64,000 bases of DNA from Methylovorus sp. MM2 (lineage in GTDB: Bacteria > Pseudomonadota > Gammaproteobacteria > Burkholderiales > Methylophilaceae): NCBI RefSeq assembly GCF_001648895.1, contig NZ_LXUF01000011.1, forward strand, positions 372,001 to 436,000, read 5' to 3'. Positions within the stretch are counted from its first letter, which is position 1. Every line of letters starts with the position of its first letter. The translations under genes and the position numbers were made by a program. Shown one piece after another: positions 31,919 to 42,610 of the stretch. The notes below the pieces were generated by a model. The model saw nothing but the letters and a program-made list of their open reading frames with translations, was not told the origin of the DNA and made no database searches.

Positions 31919-32980
31919 CTAAGCTAGTATATCTTTTAAAGCATCCACAAGTGCATCACATTGCGCATCTGTACCGATAGTAATCCGCATATAAGGCACG
32001 ACACGTGCAGGATTCTTGAAATGCCGCACGATAATACTACGTTCGCGCAATTTGGCAGTCAGTTCAGCGCCATCGCGCACTGCATGTTTGGCAAAGATAA
32101 AGTTAGCGCCTGAAGGCAATATTTCGAACCCTAATGATTCTAATCGGCTCACTAAGTTTCCGCGAGTTGCTATCACTTTATGACGAGTCTCTTCAAAATA
32201 AGCCTTGTCATTGACTGCAGCTACCGCACCTGCGATGGCAAAACGATCAAGCGGGTAAGAATTGAAACTATCTTTAACGCGATTTAGTGCATCGATCAAG
32301 TCAATATGACCGATTGCGTAACCGACCCTGAGGCCTGCCAGAGAGCGCGCTTTCGATAAAGTATGCGTGACGAGCAATTGCGGATAACGATCAACTAGAC
32401 TAATGGCTGATTCCCCACCGAAATCGATATACGCTTCATCAATCACTACTACAGATTCTGTATTGGCTTTGAGTAACCGCTCAATCTCCGCTAAAGACAG
32501 GAGTCGACCAGTTGGCGCATTGGGATTCGGAAAAACGATCCCGCCATTAGGCTGCTTATAATCTTCAACGACTATCTCGAAAGCATCATTTAGCGGGATA
32601 GTTTTATATTCAATCCCATAAAGACCGCAATACACAGGATAAAAACTGTACGTGATATCCGGGAAAAGCAAAGGTTGCTCATGCTTGAGTAAGGCTTGGA
32701 ATACATGGGCGAGCACTTCATCCGACCCATTACCGACAAATACTTGTACAGGCTCTACCTCATAAAAATCAGCAATCGCAGCCTTTAGCTGATCTGAATT
32801 AGGGTCAGGATATAGTCGTAGTGTATCTGCTGCCTCAGCCTGCAATGCCCCGATCACCTTAGGGCTAGGACCATAAGGATTTTCATTGGTATTGAGCTTG
32901 ATCAGATTGTTTAGCTTAGGCTGCTCTCCCGGGATATAAGGAGTGAGCCCGTGCACTACGGCGCTCCAGAACTTGCTCAT
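31919..32980 (-). CDS. hisC: Histidinol-phosphate aminotransferase
   Basis: HisC (353 aa), a PLP enzyme that transaminates imidazole acetol phosphate. The PLP lysine is in [18 protein letters not shown]. The N-terminal [12 protein letters not shown] and the DEAYIDFGG segments are typical. It overlaps hisD by four bases. Followed in transcription by the hps region. Confidence 0.95.
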   Translation of the reverse strand: MSKFWSAVVHGLTPYIPGEQPKLNNLIKLNTNENPYGPSPKVIGALQAEAADTLRLYPDPNSDQLKAAIADFYEVEPVQVFVGNGSDEVLAHVFQALLKHEQPLLFPDITYSFYPVYCGLYGIEYKTIPLNDAFEIVVEDYKQPNGGIVFPNPNAPTGRLLSLAEIERLLKANTESVVVIDEAYIDFGGESAISLVDRYPQLLVTHTLSKARSLAGLRVGYAIGHIDLIDALNRVKDSFNSYPLDRFAIAGAVAAVNDKAYFEETRHKVIATRGNLVSRLESLGFEILPSGANFIFAKHAVRDGAELTAKLRERSIIVRHFKNPARVVPYMRITIGTDAQCDALVDALKDILA

Positions 32981-34278
32981 TTTTTCAGCCGATACTCAGC
33001 AGAACGTGCATGCGCTTGCAGACCTTCCCCATATGCCAACGTAGCTGCAACCTTACCTAACTTTTGCGCCCCTTCTGCCGATACCATAATCAGGCTAGAA
33101 CGCTTCTGGAAGTCATAAACGCCCAATGGGGAAGAGAAGCGTGCGGTGCGCGAGGTTGGTAATACGTGATTAGGTCCCGCACAGTAATCGCCAATCGCTT
33201 CGCAGGTATCGCGCCCCATGAAGATAGCACCTGCGTGTTTGATCTTCTTGCTAAATGCCAAGGGATCATCGACCGAAAGCTCTAAGTGTTCTGGCGCAAT
33301 ATAATTAGCGATACGGGCGGCTTCATCAAGGTCTTTTACCTGAATCAACGCGCCGCGGTCTTGCAATGAAGTACGAATAATGTCTTTACGCGGCATCTCT
33401 TCAACCAACCGGTCGATGCTTGCGGCCACTTTATCCAGAAACGCCGCATCGGGTGAAAGCAGAATAGCCTGCGCAAGTTCATCATGCTCAGCTTGTGAGA
33501 ACAGATCCATGGCAACCCAATCAGGATTGGTCTTACCATCGCAGATCACAAGGATCTCAGAAGGCCCGGCGACCATATCGATGCCGACAACACCGAACAC
33601 GCGACGCTTAGCCGCCGCCACATAAGCATTACCAGGGCCCACGATCTTATCAACCTGAGGCACGGTCTGCGTGCCATAAGCCAACGCCCCAACAGCCTGC
33701 GCGCCACCGATACAGAATACGCGATCCACACCACACACTGCTGCAGCGGCGAGAACGAGCTGATTCTTTTCACCATTCGGTGTCGGTACCACCATGATCA
33801 GTTCCTGCACGCCAGCAACTTTGGCAGGGATGGCATTCATGAGGACAGAAGACGGGTAAGCGGCTTTACCGCCCGGCACATATAAACCAACACGATCAAG
33901 CGAAGTCACTTGCTGACCCAGCAATGTGCCGTCATCTTCAGTGTATGTCCAAGAAGACATCAATTGCTTCTCGTGATAGATACGTACACGTTCAGCAGCA
34001 TGCTGCAATGCATCCCGTCTATCGGCTGGTAAACCATCTAGTGCTGCCTGAAGCTCAGCCTTAGGAATCTCAAGCTCATTTAAGCTGTTAACACTTAAGC
34101 GATCAAATTTTTGCGTATATTCAAGTACTGCCGCATCACCGCGCTGCCTGACATTGCGCAGAATATCGGCAACTACTAGATCGACCTCATCATCCTGCGC
34201 TGTTTCAAAAGCCAGCAACTGTTTCAGCTTGCTATCGAAATCACTATCTATCGTAGAAAATCTTCTGATATCCATCAT
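32977..34278 (-). CDS. hisD: Histidinol dehydrogenase
   Basis: HisD (433 aa), the zinc- and NAD-dependent enzyme that oxidises histidinol to histidine in two steps. [24 protein letters not shown] and the catalytic region around [16 protein letters not shown] are visible. Lies 6 bases after hisG. The N-terminus could start one codon later. Confidence 0.97.
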   Translation of the reverse strand: MMDIRRFSTIDSDFDSKLKQLLAFETAQDDEVDLVVADILRNVRQRGDAAVLEYTQKFDRLSVNSLNELEIPKAELQAALDGLPADRRDALQHAAERVRIYHEKQLMSSWTYTEDDGTLLGQQVTSLDRVGLYVPGGKAAYPSSVLMNAIPAKVAGVQELIMVVPTPNGEKNQLVLAAAAVCGVDRVFCIGGAQAVGALAYGTQTVPQVDKIVGPGNAYVAAAKRRVFGVVGIDMVAGPSEILVICDGKTNPDWVAMDLFSQAEHDELAQAILLSPDAAFLDKVAASIDRLVEEMPRKDIIRTSLQDRGALIQVKDLDEAARIANYIAPEHLELSVDDPLAFSKKIKHAGAIFMGRDTCEAIGDYCAGPNHVLPTSRTARFSSPLGVYDFQKRSSLIMVSAEGAQKLGKVAATLAYGEGLQAHARSAEYRLKK

Positions 34279-34284
34279 AACAAC

Positions 34285-34935
34285 CTATTTATCTTCATTC
34301 GCTGCCACAGCCTTGGCAAAACTATCCATGATCGGCTGTAACAAATCACGCTTAAGCTTGAGCGATGCCTGATTAACGACTAAACGCGAGCTAATGTCGC
34401 CAACCTCTTCTACAGCTTTTAAATTATTTGCACGTAGCGTACCGCCCGTGCTGACCAGATCGACAATCGCATCGGCCAGCCCCACCAATGGGCCAAGCTC
34501 CATAGAGCCGTAGAGTTTGATCAAGTCTACATGCATGCCTTTATTAGCAAAATGCTCACGCGCCGTCTGTACGTATTTAGTCACGACTTTCAATCGTGCA
34601 CCACGGCGTATGGAACCGAAGTAATCGAAATCCTCACGCACAGCCACCATCATCTTGCAACGCGCGATCTTTAAATCAAGCGGCTGGTATAAGCCTGCGC
34701 CCCCATGTTCGTTCAGCACATCTTTACCGGCGATACCTAAATCGGCTGCACCATATTGCACATAGGTCGGCACATCAGTTGCGCGGACGATGATTAGGCG
34801 AACATCTGGTCTATTTGTAGGTAAGATAAGTTTGCGGGAAGCCTCAGGGTCTTCGAGCGCAGTAATCCCCGCCGCTGCCAGTAGGGGTACTGTCTCTTCA
34901 AATATCCGGCCTTTGGATAAGGCGATGGTAATCAT
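34285..34935 (-). CDS. hisG: ATP phosphoribosyltransferase catalytic subunit (short form)
   Basis: HisG (216 aa), the first enzyme of histidine synthesis. It is the short form: it begins [19 protein letters not shown] and includes [12 protein letters not shown] and [14 protein letters not shown] but lacks the C-terminal regulatory domain of the roughly 300-aa long form. Short HisG works with the regulatory subunit HisZ, which is not in this window. Confidence 0.96.
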   Translation of the reverse strand: MITIALSKGRIFEETVPLLAAAGITALEDPEASRKLILPTNRPDVRLIIVRATDVPTYVQYGAADLGIAGKDVLNEHGGAGLYQPLDLKIARCKMMVAVREDFDYFGSIRRGARLKVVTKYVQTAREHFANKGMHVDLIKLYGSMELGPLVGLADAIVDLVSTGGTLRANNLKAVEEVGDISSRLVVNQASLKLKRDLLQPIMDSFAKAVAANEDK

Positions 34936-35014
34936 TTAGTGTGTAGTTTCTTATTATCAAAATTGCGTTAATAAACAGATAATAACGCGAAGACGATTTT
35001 TATTTAAGCGGACT

Positions 35015-36283
<1,269 letters not shown>

Positions 36284-36601
36284 TTAAACGCCAGCCTCAG
36301 CTAACAATTTCTGCAATTCGCCTTGTTGGTACAAGTCTTTCATAATGTCTGACCCGCCAATAAATTCGCCGTTGATATAAAGCTGAGGCGTTGTTGGCCA
36401 ATTCGCATAAATCTTGATGCCTTCACGAATCGCAGGATCAGCCAGTACGTCCACCGTCACCAGATCCTTCACGCCACAAGCTTGCAGAATCTGGATAGCC
36501 AAACCTGAAAAACCACACTGCGGGAATTTCGGGCTACCCTTCATATAAAGAATGACAAGATTTGATGTCACTTGACTCTTAATTAACGCTTGTGTATCCA
36601 T
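36284..36601 (-). CDS. grxD: Monothiol CGFS glutaredoxin (Grx4-like)
   Basis: CGFS-type glutaredoxin (105 aa), a carrier of [2Fe-2S] clusters. The CGFS active site is at residues 29-32, and the glutathione-binding WPTTPQLYINGEFIGGSDI segment follows. It is directly next to a BolA-family gene; Grx-BolA heterodimers that share a cluster are well known, so the two products probably act together. Confidence 0.95.
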   Translation of the reverse strand: MDTQALIKSQVTSNLVILYMKGSPKFPQCGFSGLAIQILQACGVKDLVTVDVLADPAIREGIKIYANWPTTPQLYINGEFIGGSDIMKDLYQQGELQKLLAEAGV

Positions 36602-36652
36602 CTGAATATCTCCAATTTATTTTTTTGAAAAATTAGCAGCTTCTGATTTTTA

Positions 36653-36898
36653 TCAGATATTGGCCTTAGCCCAAGCTTCAGGGGTAAATGTACGCATCGA
36701 CAGTGCGTGAATCTCCTGCCGCATGCGATCCCCTAGTGCCTGATAAACTAATTGGTGCTGCTGTACCATATTTCTACCAGCAAACATTGGACTGACAATC
36801 ACGGCCTCAAAATGCTGGCCGTCATCGCCCAACACCTGCACATAATCACAAGCTAAGCCTTGGCTTATGTAATCTTTTACATCGTTAGCACTGACCAA
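36653..36898 (-). CDS. BolA/IbaG family iron metabolism protein
   Basis: Small BolA-fold protein (81 aa), closest to IbaG by position (between the mla genes and murA) and by the FAGRNMVQQHQLVYQALGDRM segment. It contains the helix-turn-helix-like HALSMRTFTPEAW end. The adjacent CGFS glutaredoxin suggests a role in iron-sulphur cluster handling. Lies two bases after the ABC permease gene. Confidence 0.92.
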   Translation of the reverse strand: MVSANDVKDYISQGLACDYVQVLGDDGQHFEAVIVSPMFAGRNMVQQHQLVYQALGDRMRQEIHALSMRTFTPEAWAKANI

Positions 36899-36900
36899 GT

Positions 36901-37686
36901 TTACCCCCTAAGCTTATAGCCGGATTTAAGCATCGCTAATGTCAAACCTGACAAAGCCAGAAAACTTGCAATGATAACGCTAAGGCTGATCCAAGGGGAA
37001 ATATCTCCCACGCCAAAGAACCCATAGCGGAACCCATCAATCATGTAAAAGAAAGGATTCAGGTGCGAAACCGTTTGCCAGAATGATGGCAATGAATGTA
37101 TCGAGTAAAAAACGCCAGACAAGAATGAAAGCGGCATGATGATAAAGTTCTGAAACGCCGCCATCTGGTCGAACTTATCTGCCCATATACCAGCGATGAT
37201 ACCGAACGCGCCTAACAATGCACTGCCAAGTATCGCAAATGCCAATATGAATATCGGATGCGCTAATGGTAGATCGATAAAGATAATGGCAACCAGGTAA
37301 ATACCCAAGCCAACCACTAGCCCGCGAATAATCGATGCCGCAAGAAATGCGACAAACAGTTCAAGATAGGTAAGCGGCGTCAATAATACAAAAATAATAT
37401 TACCCATCACTTTTGCTTGTATCAGGCTAGATGAGCTATTGGCAAAAGCGTTCTGCAATAACGACATCATGATGAGTCCTGGAATCAAAAACGCGGTATA
37501 GCTGACTCCGGGATAGACCTCTACACGTTTATCTAATACATGTGAAAAAACCAGCAAATACAACAACGCGGTCATCACAGGTGCAGCGACTGTCTGAAAG
37601 CTTACACGCCAAAAACGGATGATCTCTTTTTTGAACAGCGTCCACGGCCCGCGAAATTTGAATAATTGCGTATTATCCGCTTGCAT
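36901..37686 (-). CDS. ABC-2 type transporter permease (YadH-like)
   Basis: ABC-2 family membrane permease (261 aa) with about six membrane spans and the conserved FIIMPLSFLSGVFYSI and SHLNPFFYMIDGFRYG segments typical of the NodJ/YadH group. It overlaps the ATP-binding gene by one base, so the two form one exporter. The substrate is unknown; the location in an envelope gene cluster suggests a cell-surface compound. Confidence 0.9.
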   Translation of the reverse strand: MQADNTQLFKFRGPWTLFKKEIIRFWRVSFQTVAAPVMTALLYLLVFSHVLDKRVEVYPGVSYTAFLIPGLIMMSLLQNAFANSSSSLIQAKVMGNIIFVLLTPLTYLELFVAFLAASIIRGLVVGLGIYLVAIIFIDLPLAHPIFILAFAILGSALLGAFGIIAGIWADKFDQMAAFQNFIIMPLSFLSGVFYSIHSLPSFWQTVSHLNPFFYMIDGFRYGFFGVGDISPWISLSVIIASFLALSGLTLAMLKSGYKLRG

Positions 37687-38585
37687 TATCGCCCCACCAG
37701 ATCGACAAACACGTCTTCAAGGTCCGCTTCCAGCAATTGCATATCGACCACCGGAATGTTAGCGCTACGCAGTTCACCCAGTATCCACTCCACTTGGGCA
37801 ATATCACTCAGCAGGAATATATAAGCATCATTATCTTGAGATTTCAGGATAGATTTTAACGATGTCGGCAATTCGACTTGCCCAAGCGTCACACGCAAAC
37901 TTTTACTTGGCAACCGCTTCAGCAGATTACTAGTACTATCAAGTGCGACGATCTTACCTTGCTTCATCATGCCGACACGCGTACAGAGTATTTCAGCTTC
38001 TTCAAGATAATGCGTTGTCAGGATAATGGTATGCCCCTCGCGATTGAGGCGCTTTATGAATTCCCACATTGTTTGCCGCAGCTCAACATCAACACCAGCT
38101 GTTGGTTCATCGAGCACGATGACGGGGGGTTTATGTGCCAGCGCCTGTGCGATCAACGCACGTCGCTTCATGCCGCCAGATAAACGACGCATATTGGTAT
38201 GCGCTTTATCAGTTAAGCCTAAGGCTTCAATCACCTCATCGACCCATGCATCATTCTCGCGGCCACGGCCAAAGTAACCCGCCTGAAAACGTAGCATCTC
38301 ACGCACATTAAAGAATGGATCGAACACCAACTCTTGTGGCACTACGCCTAACAATTGACGCGCTTGGCGATATTGATCTACTACGTCATAACCCATGACC
38401 GATATATTGCCATTTGTAGGGCGTAACAACCCTGCCAAAATATTGATTAGCGTGGACTTTCCAGCGCCATTAGGGCCAAGCAAGCCAAAGAACTCACCTT
38501 GCTCAATCGTCAGGTCGACACCGTTTAGCGCATGCAATGCACCAAAACTTTTATGGACCTGTTGAATATTAATAGCGGGAATCAT
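37686..38585 (-). CDS. ABC transporter ATP-binding protein (YadG-like)
   Basis: ABC-2 exporter ATPase (299 aa). Walker A is in GLLGPNGAGKSTLINI, the signature in RLSGGMKRRALIAQAL and Walker B in VIVLDEPTAGVD. A C-terminal extension of about 80 residues is usual for this group. Pairs with the overlapping permease gene. Lies 25 bases downstream of mlaB. Confidence 0.92.
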   Translation of the reverse strand: MIPAINIQQVHKSFGALHALNGVDLTIEQGEFFGLLGPNGAGKSTLINILAGLLRPTNGNISVMGYDVVDQYRQARQLLGVVPQELVFDPFFNVREMLRFQAGYFGRGRENDAWVDEVIEALGLTDKAHTNMRRLSGGMKRRALIAQALAHKPPVIVLDEPTAGVDVELRQTMWEFIKRLNREGHTIILTTHYLEEAEILCTRVGMMKQGKIVALDSTSNLLKRLPSKSLRVTLGQVELPTSLKSILKSQDNDAYIFLLSDIAQVEWILGELRSANIPVVDMQLLEADLEDVFVDLVGR

Positions 38586-38610
38586 GGCTAGATAGGCGAA
38601 CGCCTAAAGC

Positions 38611-38904
38611 TTAATGTGCAGTTTGCGGAATAAGTTCGATAACGCCGTAAAGCGTTGCGAGGCTAATCAGGTTCGCAGGAAAATTACTAAAGACGACTTT
38701 GCATTTCTGCGCATGCGCATTACGCAACCACTCGAATATCAGCGCAATCGTAGCCGTATCGACGTCAGACACATCCTTAAGATCGATCTCGAATTTTTTT
38801 GGCATAGTCAACGCTTCGGCCTCGACAAGCAGGGCATTAACATTCGACATTGTCATTGCCCCGCTAATCAACCAGCGTTCATCTTGCAGTGTAATTTGAG
38901 CCAA
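38611..38904 (-). CDS. mlaB: STAS-domain protein MlaB
   Basis: MlaB-like STAS domain protein (97 aa), the cytoplasmic subunit that stabilises the MlaFE phospholipid transporter. The DLKDVSDVDTATIALIFEWL core with the STAS Asp and Thr is visible. Its place right after mlaC supports the call. Confidence 0.88.
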   Translation of the reverse strand: MAQITLQDERWLISGAMTMSNVNALLVEAEALTMPKKFEIDLKDVSDVDTATIALIFEWLRNAHAQKCKVVFSNFPANLISLATLYGVIELIPQTAH

Positions 38905-38934
38905 AGGTAATTCTTTCAGATTTAAGCGCCCTGC

Positions 38935-39549
38935 TTACTTAGCAGGGGCAGCCTCTTTATTCTTGGTAACTAGCTTCTGAATTAAACCATCCATGCCTGA
39001 CTGGCGAATCTCATTGCTGAACTGGCCGCGATAGTTAGTCACCAAGCTAACGCCTTCAATCACGATGTCATAAACCTTCCAGCCATCTGCACCTTTTTCT
39101 AAGCTGTAGTCGACACCAATCGGCTGACCACCAGGTTGCAAGATCAACGTCTTAACAGTCACTTCTTTGTCTTCTGGTTGCGCACGCAAAGGCTTGTATT
39201 CCAGCGTCTGATTCTTGTATTTAGATAATGCTGAAGCATAAGTTCTAATCAACAACGTACGGAATTCACGTTGAAAAGCATCTTGCTGCTCTTTAGTGGC
39301 ACCACTCCAGTTTTTACCAAGCACCATACGGGATACACGGTCAAAATTAAAGTTTGGCAGAATCTTTTCTTCAGCAAGCTGGAAGATTTTCTTCTGGTCG
39401 CCAGCCTGAATATCCTTATCTTTTTTGACGATAGCCAAGACATCTTCTGCGGTTGATTTAACAAGCGCATCTGGCGCGATCTCAGCCAGTGCAGCGCTAG
39501 AGAATGCAATAAGGGTCAAGCTTAAGAACCAATTCATCAAACTTTTCAT
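38935..39549 (-). CDS. mlaC: Periplasmic phospholipid-binding protein MlaC
   Basis: MlaC (204 aa), the periplasmic shuttle that carries phospholipid between the outer-membrane MlaA complex and MlaFEDB. A cleavable signal peptide covers about residues 1-22 (ends in AALAE). The FDRVSRMVLGKNW, FQREFRTLLIRTYA and GVSLVTNYRGQFSNEI segments are typical of the Toluene tolerance Ttg2 family. Lies 8 bases after mlaD. Confidence 0.94.
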   Translation of the reverse strand: MKSLMNWFLSLTLIAFSSAALAEIAPDALVKSTAEDVLAIVKKDKDIQAGDQKKIFQLAEEKILPNFNFDRVSRMVLGKNWSGATKEQQDAFQREFRTLLIRTYASALSKYKNQTLEYKPLRAQPEDKEVTVKTLILQPGGQPIGVDYSLEKGADGWKVYDIVIEGVSLVTNYRGQFSNEIRQSGMDGLIQKLVTKNKEAAPAK

Positions 39550-39557
39550 ATATTCGC

Positions 39558-40028
39558 CTATTTTTTATCTTCTGAGTCAGAAGCTTTGTTGTACAAGAAC
39601 TGACTGATCATTTTTTCCAACACTACTGCATCCTGCGTATGGGTGATTTTATCACCGTTCTTTAGTGCCTCATCATCACCGCCAGCCTCAAGCCCGATAT
39701 ATTGCTCACCTAGCAAGCCAGCCGTATAGATATTGGCAAATGTGTCCTTAGGAAAGCTATAACGCTTATCCACGCTAATAGTTACAACAGCTTCGTATGT
39801 CTTGTTATCGAACTGGATGCTGCTGATACGCCCGACTACAACACCTGCACTTTTCACAGGTGCTCGTGGCTTTAGACCACCAATATTCTCAAAAGCTGCA
39901 CTGACTGAATAAGTTTCTCCAAGCGTGCCGGAAGTCAGATTACCGACTTTCATCGCCAAACCGAAAATAGCCGCCGCACCTGCCGCCGCGAAGATACCTA
40001 CCCATAAATCTATCGTTGTACGTTCCAT
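39558..40028 (-). CDS. mlaD: MCE-domain protein MlaD
   Basis: MlaD (156 aa), a single-span membrane protein with one MCE domain that forms the hexameric ring of the phospholipid transporter. It starts MERTTIDLWVGIFAAAGAAA; the MCE core has FENIGGLKPRAPVKSAGVVVG and the lipid-pore region around AGLLGEQYIGLEAGG. Between mlaE and mlaC. Confidence 0.95.
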   Translation of the reverse strand: MERTTIDLWVGIFAAAGAAAIFGLAMKVGNLTSGTLGETYSVSAAFENIGGLKPRAPVKSAGVVVGRISSIQFDNKTYEAVVTISVDKRYSFPKDTFANIYTAGLLGEQYIGLEAGGDDEALKNGDKITHTQDAVVLEKMISQFLYNKASDSEDKK

Positions 40029-40041
40029 TTATTTTCCTTTA

Positions 40042-40836
40042 TTACGCGCCTATCATGAACGATGTCATAATAAAATCCAGCCCCAGAACCGCAAGCGACG
40101 AGTTGACCACCGTACGGGTCGTAGCACGGCTAACGCCCTCTGCCGTCGGCGGCGCATCGAAACCTTCAAACAATGCAATCATCGTACAAGCCACACCAAA
40201 GACAAAGCTTTTGATGACGCCATTGACAACATCCACACGCCAATCCACATTAGCCTGCATCTGTGACCAGAACGCCCCGTTATCCACACCGATCAACGGC
40301 ACTGCCACGAGATAGCCGCCTAGCACACCTACCATTGAGAACATGGCAGCCAATAATGGCATCGAGATTACTCCAGCCCAGAAGCGCGGAGCCACAACAC
40401 GCGCAATAGGACTTACCGCCATCATCTCCATCGCAGACAATTGCTCTGTTGCTTTCATGAGGCCAATCTCAGCCGTGATGGCTGTGCCAGCACGCCCTGC
40501 AAACAACAGGGCAGTCACTACCGGGCCAAGTTCTCGCACTAGCGACAAGGCAACCAATACACCGATCGCATCAGACGAACCATATTTCTGCAATGTGTTA
40601 TAGCCTTGCAAGGCTAACACCATGCCCACGAAAAAAGCTGATACAAGGATAATAATCAGAGACATTACCCCAGTGAAATAAATCTCACGAATCGTCAGGT
40701 GCAGACGACGAAAACTCTCGCCCGAATAAATCAGCGTATAAACAAAGAAGCGCGCACCAGAGCCAAAGCGCCAAACACGATCAATCAGACGGTGACCTAT
40801 ACCACGCAATGCGCTAGATACCTTACTCAGCATCAT
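40042..40836 (-). CDS. mlaE: Phospholipid transport permease MlaE
   Basis: MlaE (264 aa), the inner-membrane permease of the Mla system. LVRELGPVVTALLFAGRAGTA and IGLMKATEQLSAMEMMAVSP are the conserved cytoplasmic-loop segments; about six hydrophobic segments are visible. Overlaps mlaF by 14 bases. Confidence 0.95.
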   Translation of the reverse strand: MMLSKVSSALRGIGHRLIDRVWRFGSGARFFVYTLIYSGESFRRLHLTIREIYFTGVMSLIIILVSAFFVGMVLALQGYNTLQKYGSSDAIGVLVALSLVRELGPVVTALLFAGRAGTAITAEIGLMKATEQLSAMEMMAVSPIARVVAPRFWAGVISMPLLAAMFSMVGVLGGYLVAVPLIGVDNGAFWSQMQANVDWRVDVVNGVIKSFVFGVACTMIALFEGFDAPPTAEGVSRATTRTVVNSSLAVLGLDFIMTSFMIGA

Positions 40837-41632
40837 GGCCTCTCAACATATCTTTCTTGTAATCAGGTGCTGCATAATGGAATGGCACAGGACCATCCAC
40901 CTCGCCATGCACAAACTGGTGCACAAATGGCAACTCGGACTTACGTAAATCATCTGGCGTACCTTCAGTTTCTACCACGCCATTGGCCACGATATACACG
41001 TAATCCGCAATCGAGAATGCCTCTTTTACGTCATGCGTCACGAGAATAGACGTGGCGCCAAGCGCATCGTTCAAACTGCGGATCAGGTTACAGGTCACGC
41101 TCATAGAAATGGGGTCTAAACCAGTGAATGGCTCGTCGTACATGATAATCGCGGGATCTAGGGCAATCGCGCGCGCCAAAGCTACACGTCTCGCCATACC
41201 GCCAGAAAGCTCAGTTGGCATGAGGTTACGCGCACCACGCAAACCAACCGCGTTCAGCTTCATCATGACAAGATCACGCACGATAGATTCCGGTAAATCG
41301 GTATGCTCGCGAATCGGGAATGCTACATTTTCATAAACGGACAAATCAGTGAACAAGGCGCCGAATTGAAATAACATGCCCATTTTACGACGCAATAGAT
41401 AAAGACCGTGACGATTCTGCTTATGCACGACCTCGCCATCCACCAACACTTTTCCGTGTGTGGGCTTTAGCTGTCCGCCAATCAACCGCAACAACGTTGT
41501 CTTACCGCTGCCGCTGCCGCCCATGATGGCAATCACCTTGCCACGGGCAAAAGACATATTGATGCCTTTGTGTAGCAAACGACCTTTATAGCCAAAAGAG
41601 AGATTGTCGATTTCGACGATGTTGTCGGACAT
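40823..41632 (-). CDS. mlaF: Phospholipid transport ATPase MlaF
   Basis: MlaF (269 aa), ATPase of the Mla phospholipid transporter. Start MSDNIVEIDNLSFGYKG at 41632 is chosen over an upstream ATG that adds a non-conserved leader. Walker A is in IMGGSGSGKTTLLRLIGG, the signature in ELSGGMARRVALARAI and Walker B in IIMYDEPFTGLDP. First gene of mlaFEDCB; no mlaA gene is in the window. Confidence 0.95.
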   Translation of the reverse strand: MSDNIVEIDNLSFGYKGRLLHKGINMSFARGKVIAIMGGSGSGKTTLLRLIGGQLKPTHGKVLVDGEVVHKQNRHGLYLLRRKMGMLFQFGALFTDLSVYENVAFPIREHTDLPESIVRDLVMMKLNAVGLRGARNLMPTELSGGMARRVALARAIALDPAIIMYDEPFTGLDPISMSVTCNLIRSLNDALGATSILVTHDVKEAFSIADYVYIVANGVVETEGTPDDLRKSELPFVHQFVHGEVDGPVPFHYAAPDYKKDMLRGHDAE

Positions 41633-41698
41633 GGTGATTGGTAGTGTTGTAATTCTGCTTATTTTAAAGCAATTCTGTACCAATACGTAAGTTAAAAA

Positions 41699-41728
41699 CA
41701 AAAAAGCCCGCCGAAGCGGGCTTTTTTA
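41699..41728. terminator. Bidirectional terminator between mlaF and the prepilin gene
   Basis: An eight-base stem AAGCCCGC (41704-41711) / GCGGGCTT (41716-41723) with a CGAA loop has A residues before and T residues after, so it can end transcription on either strand. On the minus strand it closes the prepilin gene just before the mla cluster begins. Confidence 0.8.
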
Positions 41729-41737
41729 CAACATTCA

Positions 41738-42379
41738 TTAAAATGCCATACATACTGTGTATGCGTTAGCAGGAATAATATTAGCAGTCACCGTTGCGGC
41801 AGCGCCTGTAACTGCTGTTGGAGTCGCTCTCATTGACCCTGTTGATGTATCCCCATCATCCATTAACACATCAAGATCTATAGCAGCTGTCCCCAAAATA
41901 CCATCAGAGCATACGGCAAAAGAACCTGTCATATTAGTAATTTTGTTAAAAGCAGCCACACTTTGAATACCAATGCTTCCGCCATTCGCATTACGGGGCC
42001 GATAGTTTGCATCAGCCGTATTAGTTGGCCCAGGCGCAAGGTTTGCAAGCCTTACATGCTGCCAAAACAAGAAAGACTCATCGCCTATGGCGCTAGAATC
42101 CCATGCGCCTTCAATTAAACCATTCTGGGTTCCATTCGCAGCAGGAGTGGCCAATGCCCCCAAATGGGCGATCACCGCCCGATCATCCCCAGGTAAAGCT
42201 CGAAATCTATCTTGATATCCATATATATACGTTTGAATATTACGAAAATCACTAGCCATATTCTTAACGCGAGCATTATTTATTAGCTCTTGCCCCTTCA
42301 AAACACCACCGAGCAATAAACCAATAATCACCAGTACGATCGCCAATTCGATCAACGTAAACCCAGACTGCTTTTTCAT
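41738..42379 (-). CDS. Prepilin-type protein, solitary
   Basis: Type IV pilin-like protein (213 aa) of unknown role. The N-terminus MKKQSGFTLIELAIVLVII has a class III signal with cleavage after Gly6, Phe7 as new N-terminus and Glu11 at the +5 place, followed by a hydrophobic helix. A conserved-looking LPGDD, an ESFLFWQHVRLANLAPG segment and two C-terminal-half cysteines (VCSDG, TVCMAF) that may form a disulphide are visible. No pilus assembly genes are next to it. It could be a minor pilin or a type II secretion pseudopilin. Confidence 0.8.
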   Translation of the reverse strand: MKKQSGFTLIELAIVLVIIGLLLGGVLKGQELINNARVKNMASDFRNIQTYIYGYQDRFRALPGDDRAVIAHLGALATPAANGTQNGLIEGAWDSSAIGDESFLFWQHVRLANLAPGPTNTADANYRPRNANGGSIGIQSVAAFNKITNMTGSFAVCSDGILGTAAIDLDVLMDDGDTSTGSMRATPTAVTGAAATVTANIIPANAYTVCMAF

Positions 42380-42610
42380 TATGCTATCCTAATCCTTAAG
42401 CACACCGATAAATTCAAACGCCTGATTGCGCGTAGAACAATGTCAATAATTTTGAGTTATGGTGCAAATCGCGTGCCAATATCGAATTTAAGCAAAACAT
42501 GATAAAACATCACCTAATTAGGTAGCTTAAGCAAGATTAATAGCAATACTGCGTCAATATTTCATCAACACTGACAATTTTATGACAGATTTTAGAAAAC
42601 CTAACCCACG
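42380..42610. promoter_or_regulatory. Divergent intergenic region with palindromes
   Basis: This 231-base AT-rich gap between the prepilin gene (minus) and the sensor kinase gene (plus) must hold both promoters. It contains a perfect 12-base palindrome ACCTAATTAGGT (42512-42523) directly followed by an eight-base palindrome GCTTAAGC (42525-42532), which could be operator sites. No gene is seen. Confidence 0.4.
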
